A stretch of 64,000 bases of DNA from Tubiluchus corallicola (Eukaryota; Priapulida; Priapulimorpha; Priapulimorphida; Tubiluchidae): NCBI GenBank assembly GCA_030141605.1, contig JAQGDQ010000979.1, positions 1 through 64,000 of the forward strand, in the 5' to 3' direction. The position numbers and the translations under genes are program-made. Under the pieces are notes generated by a model. It worked only from the letters and a program-made list of their open reading frames with translations, did no database searches and was not told the origin of the DNA. Shown here one piece after another: positions 24,425 through 36,482 of the stretch. The first letter of the stretch is position 1. The number at the start of each line of letters is the position of its first letter.

Positions 24425-24425
24425 C
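24381..24425. repeat. (GTT)n microsatellite
   Basis: Perfect GTT run. Confidence 0.95.
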
Positions 24426-24461
24426 GATGTTGTAACGTTATTGTAATTGATATTGTAATTG

Positions 24462-24492
<31 letters not shown>

Positions 24493-24660
24493 CATTATCA
24501 TTATCATTATCATTATCATTATCATTATCATTATCATTATCATTATCATTATCATTATCATTATCATTATCATTATCATTATCATTATCATTATCATTAT
24601 CATTATCATTATCATTATCATTATCATTATCATTATCATTATCATTATCTTTATTATTAT
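24462..24660. repeat. (CATTAT)n hexanucleotide array
   Basis: About 30 almost perfect cattat units. The low divergence suggests recent expansion. Confidence 0.97.
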
Positions 24661-25089
24661 TATAAAATTAATATATATGATAATAATAAACAGTTTATCA
24701 TCATCATCATCATCATTATCATCATTAGTATTAGTATTATTTTAAGACGATCTGTTAGAAACGAAGCCCTAGTAACAGCAAGGCTGGATTACCCTTCAGC
24801 CTAAGACCCATACTTTGCACTACTTGGCTTCCTGGCACTGCGCCAAGAAGTGTCAAAATGCAATTTTAAAGTGGCTCGTTCTTATCTTATCGTTCTTATA
24901 TAAAGGATATCTCTTTGAGGCCCTTTATTTGAAACATGCGGCCGGTAGCAGGGGACCCACTAGTCTGAGGGGACCCACAATTTCATAAGGTAAGAATCCC
25001 AAAAGGCTATAATCCGGCCACTCGTGTCAAGTAGTCTTCAATGTGCAAGACAGCCGTCATCCACTCAGACTCAAAACCCACGTGGCCCT
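24661..25089. other. Intergenic, no gene recognised
   Basis: Contains short ATC runs at 24697-24720 and a short duplication, ggggacccac, around 24950-24980. Confidence 0.5.
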
Positions 25090-26235
25090 TTTAAGCGCCC
25101 TTGCAAAGCTACGTCCGCCCCGACTGTTATCTTGTGCTTTAAGAAAACTTGCAGAACTACGTCCGCCCCGACTGTTATCTTGTACTTTAAGAACACTTGC
25201 AAAACTACGTCCGCTCCGACAGTTATCTTGTACTTTAAGAACACTTGCAAAGCTACGTCCCCCCCCGACTGTTATCTTGTGCTTTAAGCTCCCTTGCAGA
25301 ACTACGTCCGCCCCGACTGCTATCTTGTACTTTAAGCTCCCTTTCAGAACTACGTCCGCCCCGACTGTTATCTTGTACTTTAAGAACACTTGCAAAGCTA
25401 CGTCCGCCGTGACTGTTATCTTGTACTTTAAGAACACTTGCAGAACTACGTCGACTGCTATCTTGTACTTTAAGAACACTTGCAAAGCTACGTCCGCCCT
25501 GACTGTTATCTTGTACTTTAAGAACACTTGCAGAACTACGTCGACTGCTATCTTGTACTTTAAGAACACTTGCAAAACTACATCCGCCCCGACTGTTATC
25601 TTGTACTTTAAGAACACTTGCAGAACTACGTCGACTGCTATCTTGTACTTTAAGAACACTTGCAAAGCTACGTCCGCCCTGACTGTTATCTTGTACTTTA
25701 AGACCACTTGCAAAGCTACGTCGACTGCTATCTTGTACTTTAAGAACACTTGCAAAGCTACGTCCGCCCTGACTGTTATCTTGTACTTTAAAAACACTTG
25801 CAAAGCTACTTCGACTGCTATATTGTACTTTAAGAACACTTGCAAAGCTACGTCCGCCCTGACTGTTATCTTGTACTTTAAGAACACTTGCAAAGCTACG
25901 TCGACTGCTATCTTGTACTTTAAGGACACTTGCAAAGCTACGTCCGCCCTGACTGTTATCTTGTACTTTAAAAACACTTGCAAAGCTACTTCGACTGCTA
26001 TATTGTACTTTAAGAACACTTGCAAAGCTACGTCCGCCCCGACTGCTATATTGTACTTTAAGACACACTTGCAAAGCTACGTCGACTGTTATCTTGTACT
26101 TTAAGAACACTTGCAAAACTACATCCGCCCCGACTGTTATCTTGTACTTTAAGACACTTGCAAAGCTACGTCGACTGCTATCTTGTACTTTAAGAACACT
26201 TGCAAAACTACATCCGCCCCGACTGCTATACTATT
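25090..26235. repeat. 48/42-bp minisatellite with 90-bp higher-order unit
   Basis: The left part (to about 25430) consists of 48-bp units (gactgttatcttgtacttta plus 28 bases). From there 48-bp and 42-bp units alternate regularly to give a 90-bp repeat. Both lengths are multiples of three, so frames stay open on both strands (353 residues plus; 322 and 287 residues minus). The plus frame has no ATG at its start, and simultaneous openness of both strands argues for a non-coding array. Confidence 0.93.
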
Positions 26236-26865
26236 AAGGCGATATTAAGATTGAAGACGTGCTTTAAGTCAGAGTAAAAGTGCAAATAAGTGACAGGCAT
26301 TCCTTAGATGCTTCTACGCTTTCGTCTTCGACACTTCTAATTCTACATTGTACCGGAGAAGTTCAGTGTCGTTTATTCTCCCCTGTAATTGATTTATTAC
26401 GACTAGAGCTGAGGATATTGGACCCATATCTGTCCTCTTTTCCACGTTTTATTACCGATTCACGAATTGACGACATTCGCCCGTCGTTCGTTGGTTTTTC
26501 TCGTTTGATTTCGCTTCTAGATTAATCCTTCTTCGTCCCATACGTGACCTTTGTGGTGAACAATGAAACGGCACAGGTAGAAATGGCACGGGTAGTAATG
26601 GAATGGTAAATGCAGCACAGGAAACTCTTCAAACAGTCAAGGTCCCACATAACTTGTTTTTTTTTAAAAGCTGGTGCCCTTTTTTCAGTTATAGCTTTGC
26701 CTGAAAAATTGGTACGCCTAGTGGTTCGGAAGTGGTGCTGACAAGCCACTTGCAAGACAGAGTTTAGCTTTCTGTTGGATTACTGGAGGGTAGATTTCTT
26801 GTATTTTACAGTTCTGCCTGCCAAGCGTCTACAATAGACGTAAGCGGCTTACGGTGATGATGATA
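26236..26865. other. Intergenic, no gene recognised
   Basis: Open frames at 26280-26525 (plus) and 26522-26755 (minus) show no recognised domain. Confidence 0.45.
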
Positions 26866-27144
26866 GTGACGATGATGATGATGATACTGATGGTGATGAT
26901 TATAATGATCATGATGTTGATGTTGTTGATGATGATGTGATGTAATGGTGGTGGTGACGATGATGATGATACTGATGGTGATGATTATAATGATGATGAT
27001 GATGATGATGTTGTTGATGATGATGGTGGTAATGGTGGTGGTGGCGATGACGATGATACTGATGGTGATGATTATAATGATGATGATGATGATGTTGTTG
27101 TTGTTGTTGTTGTTGATGATAAATGATGATGATGATGATGATGA

Positions 27145-27193
<49 letters not shown>

Positions 27194-27360
27194 GATGATG
27201 ATGATGATGATGATGGTGGTAATGGTGGCGGTGACGATGATGATGATACTGGTGATGATTATAATGATCATGATGATGATTTTGTTGTTGATGATGATGA
27301 TGGTGGTAATGGTGGTGGTGGCGGTGGTGGTGGTGATCGTGACGATGATGATGATGGATG
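26866..27360. repeat. (GAT)n/(GTT)n/(GGT)n triplet array
   Basis: GAT runs alternate with GTT and GGT blocks. A roughly 80-bp higher-order block (gatactgatggtgatgatta) recurs three to four times. Confidence 0.95.
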
Positions 27361-27875
27361 ATGATCAGAAATGTGAATTTGTTAAGCACGGCTTTTAACA
27401 GTTCGAATTATCTTTCAAACAGAGGGATACCTGTTAGGATTAAGATGAGGTACCTTGTTTTTTTTCACATTTTTTCATTTGTTTTTTTTCACATTTTTTC
27501 CTGTGCCCTGAGCTCTTTGCGATTTAACCTGCAGTAAACCTTCTTGGTTTTGTAGTCACTAAAATGCAGCCTTGCAACTTTCTTGGACACTTTAAAAAGA
27601 TCTCAAAAGGCATTTTAGAAATTTACTTAAAGTCTTATTACCTACAGCATGAAAACTCAGAAGTTCTGTTGTCGAAAGGTAAAAGAAAACAATGGGTTCT
27701 GGTTAACCGATCGACGATCGCTAATCCGCCTTATCTCTGCCGGATAAAAGCGCAGTTAAATGTTATTTTTTTCTCTTGAAAAACAGATGTACTATTTTGT
27801 CTTGTGAGGGCCGTGCTCTGAACTTCCGTGTGGTCGACACCTCGAAATGTTTAGATAAGACTAGAGTTTGACTCC
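27361..27875. other. Intergenic; small unidentified ORF
   Basis: An ATG-started frame of 71 codons (27564-27779) lies here. It is lysine-rich, has no recognised domain and there is no support for expression. Confidence 0.4.
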
Positions 27876-28672
27876 CTAGTTTTACTGTCCGCTGCCTAAA
27901 GCCACTTTTAATGTTCTAGTGACCATGCATTTGTTTATCTCCTCTAGTTGTCTCTAAACTGTTATAGGAAGTACTCCACTGTCCACTGATTAAAGCCACT
28001 TTTAATGTTCTAGTGACCATGCATTTGTTTATCTCCTCTAGTTGTCTCTAAACTGTTATAGGAAGTACACCACTGTCCACTGCCTAAAGACACTTTTAAT
28101 GTTCTAGTGACCATGCATTTGTTTATCTCCTCTAGTTGTCTCTAAACTGTTATAGGAAGTACACCACTGTCCACTGCCTAAAGCCACTTTTAATGTTCTA
28201 GTGACCATGCATTTGTTTATCTCCTCTAGTTGTCTCTAAACTGTTATAGGAAGTACTCCACTGTCCACTGCCTAAAGCCACTTTTAATGTTCTAGTGACC
28301 ATGCATTTGTTTATCTCCTCTAGTTGTCTCTAAACTGTTATAGGAAGTACTCCACTGTCCACTGCCTAAAGCCACTTTTAATGTTCTAGTGACCATTATG
28401 TTCTAGTGATGCATTTGTTTATCTCCTCTAGTTGTCTCTAAACTGTTAAAGGAAGTACTCCACTGTCCACTGCCTAAAGCCACTTTTAATGTTCTAGTGA
28501 CCATGCATTTGTTTATCTCCTCTAGTTGTCTCTAAACTGTTATAGGAAGTACTCCACTGTCCACTGCCTAAAGCCACTTTTAATGTTCTAGTGACCATGC
28601 ATTTGTTTATCTCCTCTAGTTGTCTCTAAACTGTTAAAGGAAGTACACCACTGTCCACTGATTAAAGCCACT
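27876..28672. repeat. 94-bp minisatellite
   Basis: About 8.5 highly similar units, with starts such as ccactgtccact at 27976, 28070 and 28164. One unit near 28395 has a small internal duplication (ttctagtgaccattatg). Confidence 0.95.
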
Positions 28673-28676
28673 TTTA

Positions 28677-29555
28677 CTTGCCTATATACCTACCTGCCTA
28701 CTTACGTACCTACCTACCTACCTACCTACCTACCTATCTACTTACGTACCTACCTACCTACCTACCTGTCTACCTACCTACCTACCTACTTACCTACCTA
28801 CCAACCTACCTACCTGTCTACCTACCTACCTACCTACCTACCTACCTACCTACCTACCTACCTACCTACCTACCTACCTACCTACCTACCTACCTACCTA
28901 CCTACCTACCTACCTACCTACCTATCTACCTACCTACCTACCCACCTACCTACCTATCTACCTACCTACCTACCTACCTACCTACCTACCTACCTACCTA
29001 CCTACCTACCTACCTACCTACCTACCTACCTACCTACCTACCTACCTACCTACCTACCTACCTACCTACCTACCTACCTACCTACCTACCTACCTACCTA
29101 CCTACCTACCTACCTACCTACCTACCTACCTACCTACCTACCTACCTACCTATCTACCTACCTACCTACCTACCTACCTACCTACCTACCTACCTACCTA
29201 CCTACCTACCTACCTACCTACCTACCTACCTACCTACCTACCTACCTACCTACCTACCTACCTACCTACCTACCTACCTACCTACCTACCTACCTACCTA
29301 CCTACCTACCTACCTACCTACCTACCTACCTACCTACCTACCTACCTACCTACCTACCTACCTACCTACCTACTTACGTACCTACCTACCTACCTACCTG
29401 TCTACCTACCTACCTACCTACTTACCTACTACGTACCTACCTACCTACCTACCTACCTACCTACCTTCCTACCTACCTACCTACCTACCTACCTACCTAC
29501 CTACCTACCTACCTACCTACCTACCTACCTACCTACCTACCTACATATCCTCGAC
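28677..29555. repeat. (CCTA)n tetranucleotide array
   Basis: Nearly 880 bp of cctacctacc with scattered single-base variants, denser at both ends. The complementary TAGG strand is G-rich. The Tyr-Leu-Pro-Thr frame is repeat translation. Confidence 0.97.
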
Positions 29556-30189
29556 CCACCTACCTACCCCTCGACCCACCTACTTTCCGTTACAACCAAA
29601 AGCAGCATTTCAGTAAAATTTTACTGCATTAATAAGCACACCACAGCTGTAGACAGCTTAGCTTTAATAAGAGAAAAACTGTAGAATTTTATATAACTTT
29701 GCAATTTTTGGACAAGCAAAATTACCGAGTATTTTTATGCCTAAATCAGTTTCTAGTTCATACATTAATAATGCATCAGCATCATCTTATCCAGCACTGC
29801 TTTGCTGTTCATTTTAACTCTGTATCAGATGACGTATGAGTCAGAATTGTGGTCACGTGGGAATATGATAATTTGGCAGCACAGCCTTCCATAACTGTCA
29901 TTATTAATGATTATTAAAGACGTGCTGTATAGTGTTTTTACCGGACATCTTCGCGTATCCTAGGAATAGTAAAATTATCCATAAAAGGTTTCCATTAGTG
30001 CTGATTCATTTCTCTTATAATTCAAGCACCTTCTTTTTATCGTTGACTGCTTGTCTGACGTCATTGTAATTAAGCTAATTTATGTATTTCTTCTCGTGTT
30101 GTGGATGTGGAAGTCTGAAGTATTGCTAGCCTTATCAATTCTATTGTTATAGTTCCAGGGCAGTTCAACGTCCAGTAGTGAGAATTGGA
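29556..30189. other. Single-copy segment with TAATTA-type motifs
   Basis: No gene recognised. ttattaatgattatt lies at about 29902 and gtaattaagctaattta at about 30068. Confidence 0.4.
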
Positions 30190-30570
30190 ATATAATATAA
30201 TGTAATGTAATGTAGTGTGAGGTAAAGTAATGTAATGTAATGTAATGTAGTGTAAGGTAGGGTAATGTAATGTAATAATAATGATATGATGTGATGTGAT
30301 GTGATGTGATGTGATGTGATGTGATGTGATGTGATGTGATGTAATGTAATGTAATGTAATGTAAAGTAATGTAATGTAATGATTTAATGTAATGTAATAA
30401 TAATGATATGATGTGATGTGATGTGATGTGATATGATATGATGTGATGTGATGTGATGTAATGTGATGTGATGTAATGTGAAGTAATCTAATGTAATGAT
30501 TTCATGTAATGTAATGTAATAATAATGATATGATATGATGTGATGTGATGTGATGTGACATATAATATAA
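30190..30570. repeat. (TAATG)n/(TGATG)n pentanucleotide array
   Basis: Pentamer runs: taatg units at the left, then tgatg, then mixed blocks. Confidence 0.95.
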
Positions 30571-30735
30571 TATAATAGAAATACTTTAAGCAGCATACAG
30601 CCTTATCTCTATCATTCCTGCTGTCTATCTAAATCCACTACCGATTTACTAATTAGACTAATTAAGTTAATCAGAGAAAGCTGCTCACCTTCCTACAAAT
30701 TTAATCAAGTCCAGCTGCTAACTGTCTTCAAGTAA
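30571..30735. other. Short spacer with TAATTA motifs
   Basis: actaattagactaattaag lies at about 30648, two homeodomain-type cores within 20 bp. Confidence 0.35.
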
Positions 30736-32612
30736 TGGCGATTGATAAGTACTCATAGTTATTGAGAAAGTCCTGTATGGAATCCGTCCATTGATAAGTA
30801 CTCATAGTTATTGAGAAAGTCCTGTATGGAATCCATCCATTGATAAGTACGCATAGTTATTGAGAAAGTCCTGTATGGAATCCATCCATTGATAAGTACT
30901 CATAGTTATTGAGAAAGTCCTGTATAGAATCCATCCATTGATAAGTACTCATAGTTATTGAGAAAGTCCTGTATGGAATCCATCCATTGATAAGTACTCA
31001 TAGTTATTGAGAAAGTCCTGCATGGAATCCGTCCATTGATAAGTACTCATAGTTATTGAGAAAGTCCTGTATGGAATCCATCCATTGATAAGTACTCGTA
31101 GTTATTGAGAAAGTCCTGTATGGAATTCATCCATTGATAAGTACTCATAGTTATTGAGAAAGTCCTGTATGGAATCCATCCATTGATAAGTATTCATAGT
31201 TAATGAGAATGTCCTGTATGGAATCCATCCATTGATAAGTACTCATAGTTATTGAGAAAGTCCTGTATGGAATCCATCCATTGATAAGTATTCATAGTTA
31301 TTGAGAAAGTCCTGTATGGAATCCGTCCATTGATAAATACTCATAGTTATTGAGAAAGTCCTGTATGGAATTCATCCTTTGATAAGTACTCATAGTTATT
31401 GAGAAAGTCCTGTATAGAATCCATCCATTGATAAGTACTCATAGTTATTGAGAAAGTCCTGTATGGAATCCATCCATTGATAAGTACTCATAGTTATTGA
31501 GAATGTCCTGTATGGAATCCATCCATTGATAAGTACTCATAGTTATTGAGAAAGTCGTGTATGGAATCCATCCATTGATAAGTACTCATGGTTATTGAGA
31601 AAGTCCTGTATGGAATCCATCCATTGATAAGTACTCATAGTTATTGAGAAAGTCCTGTATAGAATCCGTCCATTGATAAGTACTCATAGTTATTGAGAAA
31701 GTCCTGCATGGAATCCGTCCATTGATAAGTACTCATAGTTATTGAGAAAGTCCTGTATGGAATCCATACATTGATAAGTACTCGTAGTTATTGAGAAAGT
31801 CCTGTATGGAATTCATCCATTGATAAGTACTCATAGTTATTGAGAAAGTCCTGTATGGAATCCATCCATTGATAAGTACTCATAGTTAATGAGAATGTCC
31901 TGTATGGAATCCATCCATTGATAAGTCCTCATAGTTACTGAGAAAGTCCTGTATGGAATCCATCCATTGATAAGTACTCATAGTTATTGAGAAAGTCCTG
32001 TATGGAATCCATCCATTGATAAGTATTCATAGTTATTGAGAAAGTCCTGTATGGAATCCGTCCATTGATAAGTACTCATAGTTATTGAGAAAGTCCTGTA
32101 TGGAATTCATCCTTTGATAAGTACTCATAGTTATTGAGAAAGTCCTGTATAGAATCCATCCATTGATAAGTACTCATAGTTATTGAGAAAGTCCTGTATG
32201 GAATCCATCCATTGATAAGTACTCATAGTTATTGAGAATGTCCTGTATGGAATCCATCCATTGATAAGTACTCATAGTTATTGAGAAAGTCATGTATAGA
32301 ATCCGTCCATTGATAAGTACTCATAGTTATTGAGAAAGTCCTGTGTGGAATCCATCCATTGATAAGTACTCATAGTTATTGAGAATGTCCTGTATGGAAT
32401 CCATCCATTGATAAGTACACATAGTTATTGAGAAAGTCCTGTGTGGAATCCATCCATTGATAAGTACTCATAGTTACTGAGAATGTTCTGTATGGAATCC
32501 AGCCATTGATAAGTACTCATAGTTATTGAGAAAGTCCTGCATGGAATCCATCCATTGATAAGTGCTCATAGTTATTGAGAAAGTCCTGTGTGGAATCCAT
32601 CCATCCATGCTC
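30736..32612. repeat. 49-bp satellite-like array with higher-order repeat
   Basis: About 38 units of ccattgataagtactcatag plus 29 bases. Variant units recur at fixed distances: a unit with gcatggaatccg at 31021 and 31707, and taatgagaat at 31201 and 31887. Both pairs are 686 bp apart, that is 14 units. Another variant (ttcatccttt) recurs after 735 bp, 15 units. The array therefore grew partly by duplication of blocks of about 14 units. Confidence 0.95.
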
Positions 32613-32627
32613 AGAAACAATCAGCCT

Positions 32628-33121
32628 TTAAACGAAGACCGGATGATTGTTTAGACTCAATCTCATTTTAATACACTGTGCAAAATATACATTTTCTTGC
32701 CTGTAAATGTTAAGAATTGTTCCTTATATTTGAATAATTAGCTTAGAAAGTTAATTAAGGGCAACCGAACACAACTATTGCTTACGTCAGAAACTTGCGC
32801 GTCAAGCACATTTGCATAAGTGTCACAGTACTGCTTAAACGCGTGATGTCACGAAAATGGGCTCTACGTCATATGACGTCAGAAACTAGCACTGCAGTTC
32901 ATGATCATGCTTATCACAGTACCGCCTTCTATTTGTCGGTCACGCGAATGTGACAAAAAGGCGCCGTTGGGAATCTCACTAAATTCACTGAGCCGCGCGT
33001 AACTTTGAAAGTTTAACGAAATTTGAGTATCCAAGGTAATTATTATTTAATCTAAGCTTTGATTTAAAAAAAAGTTATTGTAGTGTCCAATATTTTACAC
33101 AATCGTCCGGTTTTCCTTTAA
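32628..33121 (-). mobile_element. TTAA-flanked family A element, copy 2 (inverted)
   Basis: Lies between TTAA at 32628-32631 and 33118-33121. The ends read inward acgaagaccggatgattgt and aggaaaaccggacgattgt. It is shorter than copy 1 because it carries one internal tgacgtca block rather than three. Its left flank is the end of the 49-bp array. Confidence 0.8.
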
Positions 33122-33427
33122 ATTTTATAAAGTTTGCTTAATGCAGGTAACTATTTTTTGTAACATTTTACTTGCACTCGACGGCTATTGTGTGTTCTCA
33201 CGTGTGCTGCACGAATAACAGCGTGGTGGCATTAGTCCCTGTAGTGAACATGTGTGGGTTTAGTCTCTACTAGGCGGCTTTTGATTGATGTAACAGGAAA
33301 GGATAGCAGCTAATCGATGCGAGGCAGATGTCACTGTGTCTGATGCTTTTAAATCTGAACTTTAACGTAATTTAAATAGAGCTTGAAGCTTAGGGTATGA
33401 CAGTGTGGGGTGACCAGTGAAAGCAAA
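33122..33427. other. Intergenic, no gene recognised
   Basis: Nothing recognised. Confidence 0.5.
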
Positions 33428-33778
33428 AACGACGACGACGACGACAACGACGATGTTGATCATGATGACTATGATGATGATGATGATGACGATGGTGGTG
33501 TCATTGTCACTGCCACTGTCATTGTCCTTGTTGTTGTTGCTGTTGTTGTCGTTGCTGTTGCTGTTGTTGTTGCTGTTGCTGTTGTTGTTGCTGTTGCTGT
33601 TGTTTTCGTCATCGTCCTTATCATTGTTGTCATTGTTGTTAATGTCATGCTCATTGTCGTTGTCATTGCAGCTTTCCTTGTTGCTGTTGTTGATATGATG
33701 ACGTTGATGATGACTGTGACGATGACATTGATGATGACGACGAAGTTGATGATGATGGCGACGACGATGATGATGATT
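33428..33778. repeat. Mixed ACG/ATG/GTT triplet array
   Basis: GAC and GAT triplets flank a GTT/GCT block at about 33525-33650. Confidence 0.93.
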
Positions 33779-33809
33779 AGAGGTGTTCAACTGCTTATGC
33801 GTGAGCATA

Positions 33810-34012
33810 AGGGTGAATTTGAAACTTGAAGTTTTATCTTAAAACTTGCCTAGTTTTAGTACAACACACTGAATATCTTACAGAAGCACTGTACTTCAAT
33901 TTTAGATTTGACGAACACAGGGCAAAACATTCATGAAATGTTTGTGTTGTCGAGAATTATGTTAAGTTATGAAACATTGAAAGTTATGAGCTCGACGGGT
34001 TAAGTTTTTAAC
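33810..34012 (+). mobile_element. Family F fragment
   Basis: The sequence around tacaacacactgaatatctta matches the middle of family F copy 2 in inverted orientation, and resembles copy 1 at about 5630-5780. Neither end is present. With copy 2 it forms a head-to-head palindrome. Confidence 0.55.
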
Positions 34013-34019
34013 CTGCTGA

Positions 34020-34607
34020 TTAAAAGAAGGCAGATGATTTTTCATATACTACCGTGTTTTCAAGTACGGTAAAACATACGTTTTTACACAATTAATACTG
34101 CAAAGGCGTTTCTGATAATTAAATAATAGATTAAAAACTTAATTAACGGCGGAGCAGCCCATTTATTGATGACATCACAAACTAACATAATTTTCAACAT
34201 CAAAAATATTCCACGAGCATGTTGCACGTTTTTGCGAAAGAGAAAATTGAAGTACAGTGCTAGTGTAAGATATTCAGTGTGTTGTACTAAAACTAGGAAA
34301 GTCTCAAGATAAAAATTCAAATGCGTACGCATCAGCTGTCGAACGTATGTACGTCACAAACTAACATATCTGAACTCAGAGGTGCAGCACCTGTTTTTCT
34401 GCAATGCGTTTCTGACTAATGCTGTGTTCGTCAAACTAGCGAATGGCGAAATGCATGTAACAGTGAAGAACTAATGGCGCGTGTTTGTCAGGTGATAATT
34501 CTTTCATGTAAGTCATTTTTGAAAAAAAATAGTACGTTTCTTTTCAATATTTTAAATAGTAGATTGTTTTGACCTACAGTTTAAGATTGGATCCGGTTTT
34601 GCTTTAA
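34020..34607 (-). mobile_element. TTAA-flanked family F element, copy 2 (inverted)
   Basis: Lies between TTAA at 34020-34023 and 34604-34607. It aligns inverted with copy 1 at both ends and in the segment around tttctgataattaaataata. No coding capacity. Confidence 0.65.
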
Positions 34608-34669
34608 TGATCAATAATGCTTTAGCATTAGATATGAAACATCAACCTATTTTACTCGAACAATTCTAC

Positions 34670-35480
34670 TTTTTACTCCCCTCCCCCTCCCTCCGTCGTT
34701 TTCAACAACCCAAGTTAACAATTTCAAAACCACTCTGTTCCCATTTCTACATTTCTGGTTTCACCCCCCCCCCTCCCTCCGTCGTTTTCAACTACCCAAG
34801 TTAACAATTTCACATTGGAAGCCACTCTCTTCTCATTTCTACATTTCTGGTTTCACCCCCCCTCCCTCCGTCGTTTTCAACAACCCAAGTTAACAATTTC
34901 ACATTGGAAGCCACTCTGTTCCCATTTCTACATTTCTGGTTTCACCCCCCCCCCTCCCTCCGTCGTTTTCAACCACCCAAGTTAACAATTTCACATTGGA
35001 AGCCACTCTGTTCCCATTTCTACACTTCTGGTTTCACTCCCCCCTCCCCCCGTCGTTTTCAACAACCCAAGTTAGCAATTTCAAATTGGAGGAAGCCACT
35101 CTGTTCCCATTTCTACATTTCTGGTTTCACCTCCCCCCCTCCTCCCTCCGTCGTTTTCAACATCCCAAGTTAACAATTTCACATTGGAAGCCACTCAGTT
35201 CCCATTTCTGCATTTCTGGTTTCACCCCCCTCCCCCCACCCTCCGTCGTTTTCAACAACCCAAGTTAACAATTTTACATTGGAAGCCACTCAGTTCCCAT
35301 TTCTACATTTCTGGTTTCACCTCCCCTCCCTCCCTCCGTCGTTTTCAACCACCCAAGTTAACAATTTCACATTGGAAGCCACTCTGTTCCCATTTCTACA
35401 TTTCTGGTTTCACTCCCCCTCCCTCCCTCCGTCGTTTTCAACATCCCAAGTTAACAATTTCACATTGGAAGCCACACTCT
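34670..35480. repeat. About 92-bp minisatellite
   Basis: About nine units with ccgtcgttttcaac, ccaagttaacaatttcacat and ctacatttctggtttcac, separated by variable C/T runs. Length variation sits mostly in the C-run. Confidence 0.93.
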
Positions 35481-35740
35481 GCAGTTAAGTCACGACAGCT
35501 GCAAGCGACAACACGCTATTGCATCTCGCCTCGAGTCAGAACGCCGACGGCTAAATTAATTTCAACGTGTCAGCGACGCGGCGAGAGAGCGATCGCAGCT
35601 CGGAAGAGCCATCATCAAAGACCGCGACCGTGTCAGCAATGCGGGAACTCTTATTTGAATTTCATCATATCCGACGCGTCGCAAATTGAATTCATTTAGT
35701 TCCGGCGAGGGAGTAGCGAAGCCACTTCTCGGGTTTCAAT
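35481..35740. promoter_or_regulatory. CpG-rich patch, candidate promoter-like segment
   Basis: About 29 CpG dinucleotides in 260 bp by hand count, much denser than the flanks. It includes gtcagcgacgcggcgaga and ccgacgcgtcgc. It lies between a minisatellite and single-copy DNA. No TATA box or initiator is evident and no downstream gene is recognised, so promoter function is inferred from composition alone. Confidence 0.35.
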
Positions 35741-36041
35741 CGCTAATGCTTGTCTGGATGAACACTCTACGCTAGACTTATCAGAATACATCTGTGTCTA
35801 ATCTCTATTATATTGACCTATATAGTCAAGTAAGAAATTGCATTCCCACTTGTTCCATAACTCAGAAATTGCAACTAGAAAAAAGTAGAGGGCGTTAGCT
35901 GACCACAGTGGGGTAAAAAGTTACACCAACTGTGTTTGCTCACATTTTTATATTGAAGCACACAACGAAAAATTTTCAAACTAGTAGTGATTAAATACAT
36001 CCCGATTTGTTATGCAACCGTAATAGTAGTAGTAGTTTATT
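35741..36041. other. Intergenic, no gene recognised
   Basis: Ends in a short TAG run directly before the 5S-derived SINE. Confidence 0.5.
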
Positions 36042-36482
36042 GTCTACGGCCATATCACGTTGAAAACACCGGTTATCGTCTGATCACCGAAGTTAAGCAA
36101 CGTAGAGCCTAGTTAGTACTTGGATGGGTGACCGCCCATTAATACCAGGTTCTACATGCCCACACTGTATCTTGACACTAGGCGGAGGAGCTGCACAAGC
36201 AGCCAACGGCTAGAGGGTGGAAGAGGTTGAGTGACCCAACAGCCATGTGTAGAGGAGTAAACCTTCCAAATCAGGAGTGGAGCCCTGAAGGCGGATCAGT
36301 GCAGCATGTTCACTGACTCCAGCAGCTCCTGCAACCAACCTGGTGCCAAACGTATCGCTCCGCTTTCCTTTGGACTACACCAGGGAGGAAGAGAGGGGGT
36401 TCCTGTTGTCTGGGCAACTCAGGATCTCCATACACCTTGCCCAGGCGTGCGCCCTGGAGACGTTCAAAGATCGGATTGCTCA
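36042..36482 (+). mobile_element. 5S rRNA-derived SINE (SINE3-like), copy 2
   Basis: It starts gtctacggccatatcacg, the normal beginning of 5S rRNA, and follows 5S through gatcaccgaagttaagcaac and tacttggatgggtgaccgc. It then continues into the same body as the minus-strand copy at 6423-6888. It lacks about 14 bp (gccattccagtgcc) present near the 3' end of copy 1. The Pol III internal control region looks largely intact. Homology between the copies stops near tcggattgctca. Confidence 0.8.

Noticed and set aside
25043-26104. 353-residue frame as a repeat protein gene
   Set aside because: It starts without ATG, the opposite strand is equally open, and unit variation looks nucleotide-driven. Kept as a minisatellite with a note.
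28678-29616. 312-residue YLPT repeat protein
   Set aside because: Translation of the CCTA tetranucleotide array.
30736-32612. CRISPR-like array (49-bp regular repeats)
   Set aside because: Units are contiguous with no unique spacers, and the context is animal DNA.
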